A DNA stretch of 64,000 nucleotides, taken from positions 726,333-790,332 of the forward strand of contig JAAVWC010000001.1 of assembly GCA_023910675.1 (NCBI GenBank), read 5' to 3'. The notes beneath the pieces were generated by a model, which saw only the letters and a program-made list of their open reading frames with translations, had not been told where the DNA came from and did no database searches. This document shows positions 17,038 through 24,633 of this stretch, piece after piece. Position numbers and translations under genes: made by a program. Position 1 is the first letter of the stretch. Every line of letters begins with the position of its first letter. The DNA comes from Gemmatimonas sp. (GTDB lineage Bacteria; Gemmatimonadota; Gemmatimonadetes; Gemmatimonadales; Gemmatimonadaceae).

Positions 17038-17607
17038 TCACTGCGAAACACTTAGGCTGTCCAGCACTGATCGCAAACGCTGGAGACGAACCTTCGCATC
17101 CTGTTCGATGCCGAGCTGTCGCCATGCCACCTCACCCTTTCGGTTGAGCACAAGGAACGTTGGCAGCCCAAATGCCTTTCTCCACGGCAACACTGACTGA
17201 TCATGGGTAAAGGTGTCACGTAGCGAGCCAGAAGCGAGAGCGACCGGCACCGTCACGCCCGCCTGCTCAAAAACTGTCGAGACAGCGGTAGAGTCGTTGT
17301 CCTCCGCAAGGATCATGACGCGTGCCCCTTTCCCGGCGTATTCGGAATGCAGCGCACCGACTGTCTCGAGGGCAAGTCGCGAGGCGGAACAGGTCGTCGA
17401 CCACAGCACAATCACGGTGGGCGCTCCGCGTACACTTTCCGGATTTACTACGCTACCGTCGAAAGCACGATACTGAAAGAAGGGGACGGGATCGCCGATA
17501 GCGGGTAACACGTCATACATGTCCACGAGGGCAGGACGGCACGACGCGGCGGAAAACGCCAGCGCGATAAGCGCGACTTTCGCGAGCGAGTTAGCGACAG
17601 ATGACAT
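17038..17607 (-). CDS. TlpA/redoxin-like lipoprotein with C-S-A-S active site
   Basis: 189 residues. Lipoprotein signal with Cys at residue 23 (F-S-A-A-S-C). Thioredoxin fold: V-I-V-L-W-S-T-T-C-S-A-S at residues 65-76, V-M-I-L-A-E-D, and the cis-proline loop F-G-L-P-T-F-L-V-L. The second cysteine of the CxxC pair is serine, so it probably works as a one-Cys peroxidase-like or thiol-binding protein rather than a disulfide reductase. A single-gene cassette between attC G and attC H, with the stop 16 bases from attC G. Confidence 0.78.
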   Translation of the reverse strand: MSSVANSLAKVALIALAFSAASCRPALVDMYDVLPAIGDPVPFFQYRAFDGSVVNPESVRGAPTVIVLWSTTCSASRLALETVGALHSEYAGKGARVMILAEDNDSTAVSTVFEQAGVTVPVALASGSLRDTFTHDQSVLPWRKAFGLPTFLVLNRKGEVAWRQLGIEQDAKVRLQRLRSVLDSLSVSQ

Positions 17608-17661
17608 AAATGAATCGACTTAGACGTTTGCTATTGACGGCGCGCGACTGCGAGTTCAGCG

Positions 17662-17787
17662 ATCTAACGCGAGAGCGTTCTGCTGCAGCGCATCAAATAA
17701 AGTGCGGCCGGACGGGCGACGTGCGCCAGCACGGCGACCGCCTGCCGCACACCGCATGGCGCTGTCAGCAGCAACGTTTCGTTAGAC
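17662..17787 (-). repeat. attC site H
   Basis: 126-bp attC-like site with ATCTAACGCGAGAGCGTTCTGC at the left and GCAGCAACGTTTCGTTAGAC at the right, and an inner GGCGGTCGCCGTGCTGGCG-type stem (on the minus strand). R boxes fit RYYYAAC/GTTRRRY. More divergent than sites D-F. Confidence 0.8.
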
Positions 17788-17788
17788 C

Positions 17789-18085
17789 TCAGCGCCGCGA
17801 CTGCCAACGGCGTGGATGACGGCGGCTGTGAATGACCGCAATCACCGATATTCCTCGAGTAGTGCCCACGAAGTACACCACGTACGGGAATCGGCGAAGC
17901 GGCACCAGGCGAATATCGTCGACCGCGATCGCATACTGCTCAGGTGCGCGCTGAATCGAGGTGAATGCGACCGAGACGGCCCGTAGGAATTCATGTCCGA
18001 GTCCGACACTTCGCGCTTCGTACCACTGAAACGCCTCCGCCATTTCTGCGCGCGCCTCGCGTCGAACGAACAAGCGCGGCGTCAC
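17789..18085 (-). CDS. RelE/ParE-family toxin
   Basis: 98 residues of the ParE/RelE fold: V-R-R-E-A-R-A-E-M-A-E-A-F-Q-W-Y-E near the N-terminus, F-L-R-A-V-x-V-A-F, then R-L-V-P-L-R-R-F-P-Y-V-V-Y-F-V and I-A-V-I-H-S-R-R-H-P-R-R-W. The last block is the typical C-terminal basic strand. It would poison gyrase or mRNA when free. The start overlaps the antitoxin stop by 4 bases. Its stop is 2 bases from the attC H R box, so this is the 3' gene of the cassette. Confidence 0.88.
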   Translation of the reverse strand: MTPRLFVRREARAEMAEAFQWYEARSVGLGHEFLRAVSVAFTSIQRAPEQYAIAVDDIRLVPLRRFPYVVYFVGTTRGISVIAVIHSRRHPRRWQSRR

Positions 18086-18297
18086 GCGCCGCGCTTACCG
18101 ATCTCTTTCACGACCAGGTCCCACGGCTCGCCCGGATCCCCGTCAGCCTCAAGCGCAGCGCGGCGGCGGCGTAGCTCGTCGAGGACGGGCTCAGTCGGCT
18201 GCTGCTCCGAAACGGGCAGGCTGTCCCAGAGCTGCTCCGCGAGCTCGATACGCTCGTCGGGCGTCAGGTGACTGAAATCTAGAATCGGCGAGGACAT
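18082..18297 (-). CDS. Antitoxin (addiction-module component, TIGR02574-like)
   Basis: 71 residues. The segment L-T-P-D-E-R-I-E-L-A-E-Q-L-W-D-S-L-P and the tail L-D-E-L-R-R-R-R-A-A-L-E-A-D-P-G-like region match the small acidic antitoxins paired with ParE-type toxins. Encoded first, overlapping the toxin. The 49 bases between its start and attC I would have to hold its promoter, since such cassettes often carry their own; no clear -35/-10 is visible. Confidence 0.82.
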   Translation of the reverse strand: MSSPILDFSHLTPDERIELAEQLWDSLPVSEQQPTEPVLDELRRRRAALEADGDPGEPWDLVVKEIGKRGA

Positions 18298-18346
18298 ACT
18301 TGGAAGGTGTCGCAGGACTGGCCGGCGGACAAGACCGTCCTTGGAG

Positions 18347-18401
18347 GTCTAACAAAATAGAGGTTTTGCGTCGCGTAGCCGACGCCAAACCTCCGTTGAA
18401 C
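18347..18401 (-). repeat. attC-like site I (short)
   Basis: GTCTAAC at 18347-18353 and GTTGAAC at 18395-18401 bracket a strong hairpin (GAGGTTTTGCGTCG ... CGACGCCAAACCTC). Both boxes fit the RYYYAAC/GTTRRRY rule and the 55-bp length is that of a minimal attC. The right box is also the first 7 bases of the 15-bp terminal repeat of the adjacent IS91-like element, so it may be a hybrid or chance feature. Confidence 0.55.
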
Positions 18402-18643
18402 TGAACCGCGGGAGGTCCGCTATGGAGTTTGCAGGGCGAGCGAGCGTCCCGCCACCGGTCGTTTCACGGCACACGCGGAGCGCGCACCGGCGCGGCGGCA
18501 GGATCGGGCGGCGGGAGGCGGGGTCTGGCGAGCCCTGATGGCGCGGAGGACGCGCGGATGGTCGATGGCAGCCGCGACGAGGCCACACATCGGTCGGATC
18601 GATGTGCCGGTGGGACCGGCGATGCGAGCGCGGCAGCGAGTCG

Positions 18644-19750
18644 TCATGGCGGGTCGATCCACGCCGGCGCGTGGCTCGCGCGGAGTAGTCGGCGCGTGCG
18701 GTAGAGATGTCCCTGCCCGCACTGCCGACACGTGGGCGCCCCCGGGAGGGAGGCGGGCGGGGCCTCGAGGTGTGCTGCTCGTGGCGCGAGGACCGACGCG
18801 GGCGCGAGGCGATGCTGCAGCGCGGCGCGTACCGCCGCCGCGTTCGGCCGCCAGAACCCATAGTAGCGCACTTTGTGAAAGCCGCGCGGTAACACGTGCT
18901 GCAGGAAGCGCCGCAAGAACTCCTCGCCGCGCAGGGTCATCGTGCGCCAGCCGCAGGCCGTCGCGTCCCGATACCGGAAGGTCACGGTCGTGGCGTCGAC
19001 GCGGACGATGCGCGCATCGGTGATGGCCGCGCGATGCACGTAGCGCGCGAGATAGCGCAGCACGCAGTCCGCGCCTTGCACGGTGGGCTTGGCGTAGACG
19101 ACCCACGGCTTCTTCCAGACCGAGGCGGGGACAATCACGTCAGGTAAGAGTCGTTTACATCGCATCAGGAATCGCGCGCGGAAGCCGACCGACAGCGCGC
19201 GCACCGGCACCAGATACTGGCCCCGCGCCCGCCGCCACGTGCCGTCGGCCGCCACGGCGCCGCCCGGCACGAGGCAGTGCACATGCGGATGATATTCGAG
19301 CGTGCGCGTCCAGGTATGCAGCACGGCCAACATGCCCACGGTGCCGCCCAGATAATGTCGGTCGGCCGTCAGCGCTTGCAGCGCCTCGGCCGCCGTCTGC
19401 ATCAACGCCCCCAACAACACGCGCTGGTGCGCCCGGACGACCGTCCGGAGCTCGGCCGGCAGCGTGAACACCACATGGAAGTAGGGGACTGGCAACAGCT
19501 CCGCTTCGCGTGCCGCCGTCCAGGCGCGGGTGCTGACGCCATGACATGTCGGACACTGGCGGTGGCGGCACGAGTGATAGACGAAGTGCTCGACGCCACA
19601 GGTGTCGCACTGCGTCACATGCCCGCCCATCGCGGCCGTGCGACAGGCGGCGAGATCCGCCACGGCACGCCGATGGCCGGCCGGCATCGTCGCGCCGAAG
19701 CGCGCCACGTACGCCGGCCCAAATTGCCGCACGACCGTCGCCACGGTCAT
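18644..19750 (-). CDS. IS91-family HUH transposase (intact)
   Basis: About 368 residues from ATG 19750 (MTVATVVRQFG; 19768 is an alternative start). N-terminal zinc ribbon (C-D-T-C ... C-R-H-R-Q-C-P-T-C-H), HUH motif Y-H-P-H-V-H-C-L-V, and the Y-L-A-R-Y-V-H-R-A-A-I catalytic tyrosine region, then R-Y-R-D and the conserved K-V-R-Y-Y-G-F-W C-terminal block. All family motifs are in one frame, unlike the copy at 1.5 kb, so this is the only apparently functional IS91-type transposase here. It starts 28 bases after the recombinase stop. Confidence 0.92.
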   Translation of the reverse strand: MTVATVVRQFGPAYVARFGATMPAGHRRAVADLAACRTAAMGGHVTQCDTCGVEHFVYHSCRHRQCPTCHGVSTRAWTAAREAELLPVPYFHVVFTLPAELRTVVRAHQRVLLGALMQTAAEALQALTADRHYLGGTVGMLAVLHTWTRTLEYHPHVHCLVPGGAVAADGTWRRARGQYLVPVRALSVGFRARFLMRCKRLLPDVIVPASVWKKPWVVYAKPTVQGADCVLRYLARYVHRAAITDARIVRVDATTVTFRYRDATACGWRTMTLRGEEFLRRFLQHVLPRGFHKVRYYGFWRPNAAAVRAALQHRLAPASVLAPRAAHLEAPPASLPGAPTCRQCGQGHLYRTRRLLRASHAPAWIDPP

Positions 19751-19777
19751 GCGCGCGTCCCTCACCACCCCACGCGG

Positions 19778-20653
19778 TTACAAGGTGGCCATCAGCGAAT
19801 TGACCGTGGCATGCAACGCGCTGGTCACCGTCGGCGTGATGTGCGTGTAGATCGCGGTCGTCGCGGGGCTACGATGCCCCAGCAGCTCCTGGATGGTGCG
19901 CAGATGCACGCCACACTCCAGCAGGTGTGTCGCATACGAGTGGCGGAGTGTGTGCACGGACGCGTGCTTGGTTAGGCCGCTAGATCGCACCACGGCGGCG
20001 AAGGTCTTCTGGAGACTGGCCGGATGCAACGGCCCCGTCGCCTCGCGATTCGGAAATAGCCAGCCGCCACGCGCCGCGGCGCGGCGGCGTGCGGGCGGCG
20101 CGGCCCGCCAATACGCACTCAGCAGATCGAGCGTGCGCTGCGGCAGCGGCACATACCGATCGCGTCCGCCTTTGCCCGCGCACACGTGCACGACCATGCG
20201 CGCCCGATCAATGTCCCGCGTCCGCAGCGAGATCCCCTCCGAGAGGCGCAAGCCACACGAGTAGATCAGCGTCAACGTCATGCGCGCCTGCGCGTCGCGC
20301 ACGGCCGCGAGCAGCTGACGGACTTCAGCCACCGCGAGCACATTCGGCAGGGTGTGCCGCTTCGCGGGACGCACGAGATCGAACACCGGCCACGTCCGCT
20401 GCAGCGTGACTTCGTACAGAAAACGAATGCCGCTGCGGTAGACAATCAGCGTACTGCGCGAGACCTGGCGCGTCGTGACCAACTCGAGGAAGAAGGCACG
20501 CAACTCGTCTTCCGACAGCGTGTCCAGCGTCTCCGGCGAGCGCGCGAAATGCGTCGCCAAGCCGGTGACCGCGCCCCGGTACGCCTGCTGCGTTTTGGGC
20601 GCGAAGCCGCGCAACCGCATATCCTCACCCATCCGGTCGGTGAGCGTCTGCAT
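19778..20653 (-). CDS. Tyrosine recombinase (XerC/D-like, IS91-associated)
   Basis: About 291 residues from ATG 20653. N-terminal SAM-like core-binding domain (L-R-G-F-A-P-K-T-Q-Q-A-Y). The catalytic domain has Arg in S-C-G-L-R-L-S-E-G, Lys in G-K-G-G-R-D-R-Y, H-T-L-R-H-S-Y-A-T-H-L-L, G-H-R-S and the nucleophile in T-T-A-I-Y-T-H. It lacks the extra helix block between Lys and His that defines integron integrases, so it is not IntI. It is in an operon with the downstream IS91 transposase. Confidence 0.88.
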   Translation of the reverse strand: MQTLTDRMGEDMRLRGFAPKTQQAYRGAVTGLATHFARSPETLDTLSEDELRAFFLELVTTRQVSRSTLIVYRSGIRFLYEVTLQRTWPVFDLVRPAKRHTLPNVLAVAEVRQLLAAVRDAQARMTLTLIYSCGLRLSEGISLRTRDIDRARMVVHVCAGKGGRDRYVPLPQRTLDLLSAYWRAAPPARRRAAARGGWLFPNREATGPLHPASLQKTFAAVVRSSGLTKHASVHTLRHSYATHLLECGVHLRTIQELLGHRSPATTAIYTHITPTVTSALHATVNSLMATL

Positions 20654-20718
20654 CACAACCTCCGTCTGCGGGAAAAGAAGGACCTGCTCCCACGACGTTA
20701 CGGCGACCGGCCGACACA

Positions 20719-20750
20719 CAAAAGGACGGCCCCCCGAAGGGAACCGTCCT
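20719..20750 (-). terminator. Rho-independent terminator ahead of the recombinase
   Basis: On the minus strand AGGACGG-(loop)-CCGTCCTTTTGTG forms a 7-bp GC stem followed by four T residues. It lies between the element's right end and the recombinase gene. It would block transcription coming in from the flanking chromosome, as seen at the ends of several IS. Confidence 0.7.
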
Positions 20751-20784
20751 CAACAACCACTACCGCGCAGCGGTTTAGTTCAAC

Positions 20785-21111
20785 GCCTATTAGCCTGCAG
20801 GAAACTCTTGCAACGCCGCCGTTATCTGACGTTTCCCTGCAAGATAATGGAAGCATCAAACCGTTCATGACGTCCCGCAAGCGACCGCAGGGAAACGACT
20901 TGGGACGAGTTTCGCCGTTTTGAACGCCGCTGTTCTCTTGCAAGCGCTGCAAGATAAATGGAAATCGCCGAGAGAGACGTTCCGGACGTATAGCACATCG
21001 CGGCGCCTCCACGGCACGCGAGAAACCCGCCCCACCAAGCCAACACGGCGCATGCACTCCTCACGAGTACATGCGCCGCGCTGTTCTATAACCCACAGGT
21101 TAAAAGCCCCC
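20785..21111. other. Gene-free junction between array and chromosome, with palindromic motifs
   Basis: No convincing gene; the short frames here lack ribosome sites and relatives I recognise. It holds three related motifs: TTATCTGACG ... GCAAGATAA, an inverted repeat of TTATCT at about 20819-20846; CTTGCAAGCGCTGCAAG near 20937-20955, a 6-5-6 palindrome; and CTTGCAACGCCGCC near 20807-20820. A hairpin CGGCGCATG ... CATGCGCCG at about 21044-21077 follows the end of the 21112-24546 gene and may terminate it. This is where attI would be expected. Confidence 0.45.
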
Positions 21112-24100
21112 TCAGTTCCCCGGCGACAGCGCCATCGTTACGCCGTTCGCCGCGAGCAGCGCACTCATCGCCCGCGCCTTCGGCATGAACGCCGCCGCTT
21201 CGGCCACCGCCGCGTCCAGCGCCGTCTTCGCCGCTGCGGCCTGCTTCACCAACGCGTCACTCGGCGTTTCCCACACCGAGAGCATGTTGTTCTTCGCCGT
21301 GCCCACACGCGCGAGCACGTTGGCATCGACGCCGGCGCCGGCGCCGCCGCCACCAAAGCCGCCCGGCGCGGCCACCACACCCACACCGAACTTCGCGCGG
21401 AGCGCGTCGTATTCCTTGCGGAACGCCGCGAACTGCGTCTTCACGCTATCGGGCAACGTCGGCGTGCTGTCGATCTTCGCCGCCGCGGCACGCACACCGG
21501 CATTCATCGCCGCCAACGGCGCCGCGGCCATGGCACCGGCGTTCTGCGCGTTGTGCAGCTCCATCGCCTTCGCGTTGTACGCCACACGCTGCTCGGCGGT
21601 GAGCTTCACTTCCGGGTCCATCACGATGGTGAGCGGCTTGCGCGACACTTCCTTGCCGTCCACCACCAGCGCGACGGCGTAGGTACCGGGCAACACCAAC
21701 GGCCCCACGTTCCCACCACCACCAAAGCGGAAGCCACCGCCCGCGCCACCTGCCGGCGCACACGGGTTCTCCGCCATGTACCCCACCGGCGGCAACTGCT
21801 CGGGATACCCGGGAATGGCGCGCGCAAACGCCGGCGGCTGCACGCCACCACCAGCACCGCCCGCACCACCACGACCAGCACCAGCCGCCGCACCAGCGTT
21901 CACATCACGCACCGGCTCCACACGCTGGTCCCAGCACACGGTCTGCATACCGGCCACGTTCTTCGCCGCGGGCACCGCCAACTCGCGCACCAACGCCCCC
22001 GCCCCGTCGAACACGCGCAACACGGGGTTCTTCACCGGCGCCTTGAAGTACAGCTGCAACACGGTCTCTGTGGGCGGGTTCTCGCCCGTGAAGAACTGAT
22101 GCCCCCAGAACTCGTCGTTGCGGTCGTCCTTGCTCTTCCACTGCAAGCTCATGCCGGGCGTGAACAGCGTCGCGTCCGCACGCAACGCCGCCGCGTACTC
22201 CTGGATGGGCTCCAGATGATCGAGAATCCACAGCGCACGCCCGTGCGTCGCCACAATCAGCGCGTTGTCGCGCGGATGAATCGTGAGCTCGTCCACACGC
22301 ACCGTGGGGAAGTTCGCCTTGATGCGCTTCCACTGCTGCCCACGATTCACCGTGACGAAAATGCCGGTCTCGGTGCCCACGTACAGCACATCGGCGTTCT
22401 TGGTGTCTTCGGTGAGCGTCTTGATCACTTCGCCCTGCAACCCGTTCACCAGCGCCACGAACGTCGCGCCAAAGTCACGCGACATCCACACGTACGGCGC
22501 GTAGTCGTTCTGGCGGTGGTTATCGACGGTGATGTACACCGTGCCGGCATCGAAGCGGCTCGGCACCACTTCACTCACGAACGCATGCCCCGCCGGGAAG
22601 CCGGGCAGGTTCTTCGTGATGTTCTGCCACGTTCTGCCGTCGTCGCGCGTGACGCTCACCGTGCCGTCGTCGGTGCCGGTGTAATACACGCCGGCCTGCT
22701 TGGGGCTTTCGCCGAGTGCGACGATGGCGGGCCACTGCGAAATGCCGTCGTGACGGGCAATGGTGATGTCGCTCCCCTTGAGCCCCATCGTCACGATGCT
22801 GTCGCGCGACGCGTTCTGCGTGAGGTCGGGAGAAATGGCTTCCCAGCTATCGCCACGGTCGCGCGAGCGGAACACCTTGTTGGCCGCCGCGAGCAGCACG
22901 CCCGGATCGTTGGGCGACAGCATGAGCGGCGTGTCCCAATGGAAGCGATACGCTTCGCGCGGCGCCGCGTTGGTCACGTTCTGCGCGGTGGGGCGAATCT
23001 GGCGCGATTCACCGGTCACCTTGTTGCGACGCACGATGTTGCCGTCCTGCGACTCGGTGTAGATGATGCGCGAGTCGCGCAGGTCGGGGATGGCCACGAA
23101 GCCGTCGCCGCCCAACACCTGGAACCAATCGTAGTTGAAGATGCCGCGGTTCTGACGCGACGCGCTGGGGCCGCACCAGTCGTAGTTGTCCTGCATGCCG
23201 CCGCACACGTTGTACGGGAACTCCATGTCGTAGCTCACATGGTAGAACAGCCCCACCGGCAACGTGGGGATGAACTGCCAGGTGCGGCTCAGATCGTAGC
23301 TCACCCCAAGTCCGCCGTCGCCGCCAATGAGCACGTGGTCGGGGTTCCTGGGGTTCACCCAGATGGCGTGAATGTCGTCGTGAATGACGAGCGCCGCGTC
23401 GGTTTCCCAGGAGCGGCCACCATCGATGGTCATGTGGAGCCCCACGCCGCCCATGTACACGCGGTCGGGGTTCACCGGGTCCACCTTGAGGTTGCTGAAG
23501 TACATGGGGCGCGGATTGGTGCTGCTCATCTTGCTCCACGTCGCGCCGCCATCGGTGCTGCGATACACGCCCGTGGCCCCCGCGTTCTGTCCGCCACGCG
23601 CGGGCGTGTTGGCCATCTCTTCACTCACCACCGGCGCCGCGCCGCGCGCCGCCGTGGGCGCTTCGACGGTGGCGTACACGATGTTGCCGCTGTTGCGGTA
23701 CACGTCTACCGCGATGCGTCCCAACGGACCCGTGGGGAAGCCCGTGCCGGTCACCTTGGTCCACGTGTCACCGCCGTCGGTGCTCTTGAAGAGCGCGCTG
23801 CCGGGGCCGCCGCCGTTCATGCAGCAGGCGGTGCGCCGGCGCTGGTACATGCTGGCGAAGAGCACCTTGGAATCGGTGGGGGACATGACGAGATCGTTCG
23901 CGCCGGTGTCGTCGTCTCCCTTGAGCACCTGCTTCCAGGTGAGGCCGCCGTCGACGGTCTTGTAGACGCCGCGCTCACCACCCGGGCCGAACAACGGACC
24001 CGTCGCCGCCACCAGCACCACGTTGTCGTTCGTGGGGTGGATGACGATGCGGTTGATATGCTTGGAATTGGGGAGCCCGACCAGCGCGAAGCTCTTGCCG

Positions 24101-24546
24101 CCGTCGGTGCTCTTGAACAACCCGCCGCCCCACGAGGTGCTCTGGCGGTTGTTGCTTTCGCCGGCGCCAACCCAAACGATGTCGGGGTTGATCTGGGAGA
24201 CCGCGACGTCTCCGACCGCAATGAGCCCTTCGTGTTGGAATAGTGGCGTGAAAGTGGTGCCATTATTGACGGTTTTCCAAACGCCGCCGTGCGCCGTCCC
24301 CACGTAGTAAATGCTGGGGTTGTTCTCGAACACGGCCACATCGGAGATGCGCCCCGACATGGTCGCGGGGCCAATGCTGCGGAAATGCAGCTTGTCGAAT
24401 TCGGTAGCCACGACCGGGGCCACAGGGCCCGGGCTGGTGCTCGCGACGCTCTTGGCGCGCTGAGCGAGGGCGGGGGCAGACCACAGCAGCGCGCCGCTGA
24501 CCGACAGCAGCGTCGCCGAAGCGACCGTGCGCAGGGGGAGGGACAT
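21112..24546 (-). CDS. Exported VPS10/sortilin-type BNR-repeat beta-propeller protein
   Basis: 1,144 residues with a signal peptide (residues 1-28, ending A-L-A-Q). The body is built of repeated glycosidase/BNR-like blades with the Asp-box signature S-T-D-G-G-x-S/T-W, seen as K-S-T-D-G-G-K-S-F, K-T-V-D-G-G-L-T-W, K-S-T-D-G-G-D-T-W, R-S-T-D-G-G-A-T-W and further copies. A glycine/alanine-rich C-terminal segment ends in a helical region. Such VPS10-like proteins are large and numerous in Gemmatimonadota and Acidobacteria. They are secreted or surface proteins with no firm biochemical role. No catalytic residues can be assigned. Confidence 0.85.
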   Translation of the reverse strand: MSLPLRTVASATLLSVSGALLWSAPALAQRAKSVASTSPGPVAPVVATEFDKLHFRSIGPATMSGRISDVAVFENNPSIYYVGTAHGGVWKTVNNGTTFTPLFQHEGLIAVGDVAVSQINPDIVWVGAGESNNRQSTSWGGGLFKSTDGGKSFALVGLPNSKHINRIVIHPTNDNVVLVAATGPLFGPGGERGVYKTVDGGLTWKQVLKGDDDTGANDLVMSPTDSKVLFASMYQRRRTACCMNGGGPGSALFKSTDGGDTWTKVTGTGFPTGPLGRIAVDVYRNSGNIVYATVEAPTAARGAAPVVSEEMANTPARGGQNAGATGVYRSTDGGATWSKMSSTNPRPMYFSNLKVDPVNPDRVYMGGVGLHMTIDGGRSWETDAALVIHDDIHAIWVNPRNPDHVLIGGDGGLGVSYDLSRTWQFIPTLPVGLFYHVSYDMEFPYNVCGGMQDNYDWCGPSASRQNRGIFNYDWFQVLGGDGFVAIPDLRDSRIIYTESQDGNIVRRNKVTGESRQIRPTAQNVTNAAPREAYRFHWDTPLMLSPNDPGVLLAAANKVFRSRDRGDSWEAISPDLTQNASRDSIVTMGLKGSDITIARHDGISQWPAIVALGESPKQAGVYYTGTDDGTVSVTRDDGRTWQNITKNLPGFPAGHAFVSEVVPSRFDAGTVYITVDNHRQNDYAPYVWMSRDFGATFVALVNGLQGEVIKTLTEDTKNADVLYVGTETGIFVTVNRGQQWKRIKANFPTVRVDELTIHPRDNALIVATHGRALWILDHLEPIQEYAAALRADATLFTPGMSLQWKSKDDRNDEFWGHQFFTGENPPTETVLQLYFKAPVKNPVLRVFDGAGALVRELAVPAAKNVAGMQTVCWDQRVEPVRDVNAGAAAGAGRGGAGGAGGGVQPPAFARAIPGYPEQLPPVGYMAENPCAPAGGAGGGFRFGGGGNVGPLVLPGTYAVALVVDGKEVSRKPLTIVMDPEVKLTAEQRVAYNAKAMELHNAQNAGAMAAAPLAAMNAGVRAAAAKIDSTPTLPDSVKTQFAAFRKEYDALRAKFGVGVVAAPGGFGGGGAGAGVDANVLARVGTAKNNMLSVWETPSDALVKQAAAAKTALDAAVAEAAAFMPKARAMSALLAANGVTMALSPGN

Positions 24547-24633
24547 GACTCGGGGGCGAGGGGGGAGGAAAGCGTACTCCCCGAATAACGTGCGCCCCCG
24601 ATCAGCGTTGTGCGAGTGCGGCCCCCTCTCGGC

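Larger units (their letters stand above)
18395..20784 (-). mobile_element. IS91-like element with a companion tyrosine recombinase
   Basis: Two minus-strand genes, a tyrosine recombinase then an HUH transposase, lie between GTTGAACTGAACCGC (18395-18409) and its inverted copy GCGGTTTAGTTCAAC (20770-20784), with one mismatch in 15. Both copies begin with GTTGAAC, which satisfies the integron core consensus GTTRRRY. About 240 bp of non-coding DNA follows the transposase and would hold the origin end. Pairing of IS91-type transposases with XerC-like recombinases is known; the repeat boundaries here are my reading. Confidence 0.65.

Noticed and set aside
19778..20653. Tyrosine recombinase considered as the integron integrase IntI
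   Set aside because: It lacks the IntI-specific insert between the catalytic Lys and the His box, is on the same strand as the array rather than divergent, and is in an operon with an IS91 transposase.
20822..21064. 80-codon minus frame between the IS91-like element and the BNR-repeat gene
   Set aside because: No ribosome site, no recognisable similarity, and it spans palindromic motifs; treated as non-coding.
20920..24243. 1,107-codon open frame on the + strand
   Set aside because: It is the antisense of the clear 21112-24546 BNR-repeat protein; its His/Arg-rich composition is typical of antisense frames in high-GC DNA.
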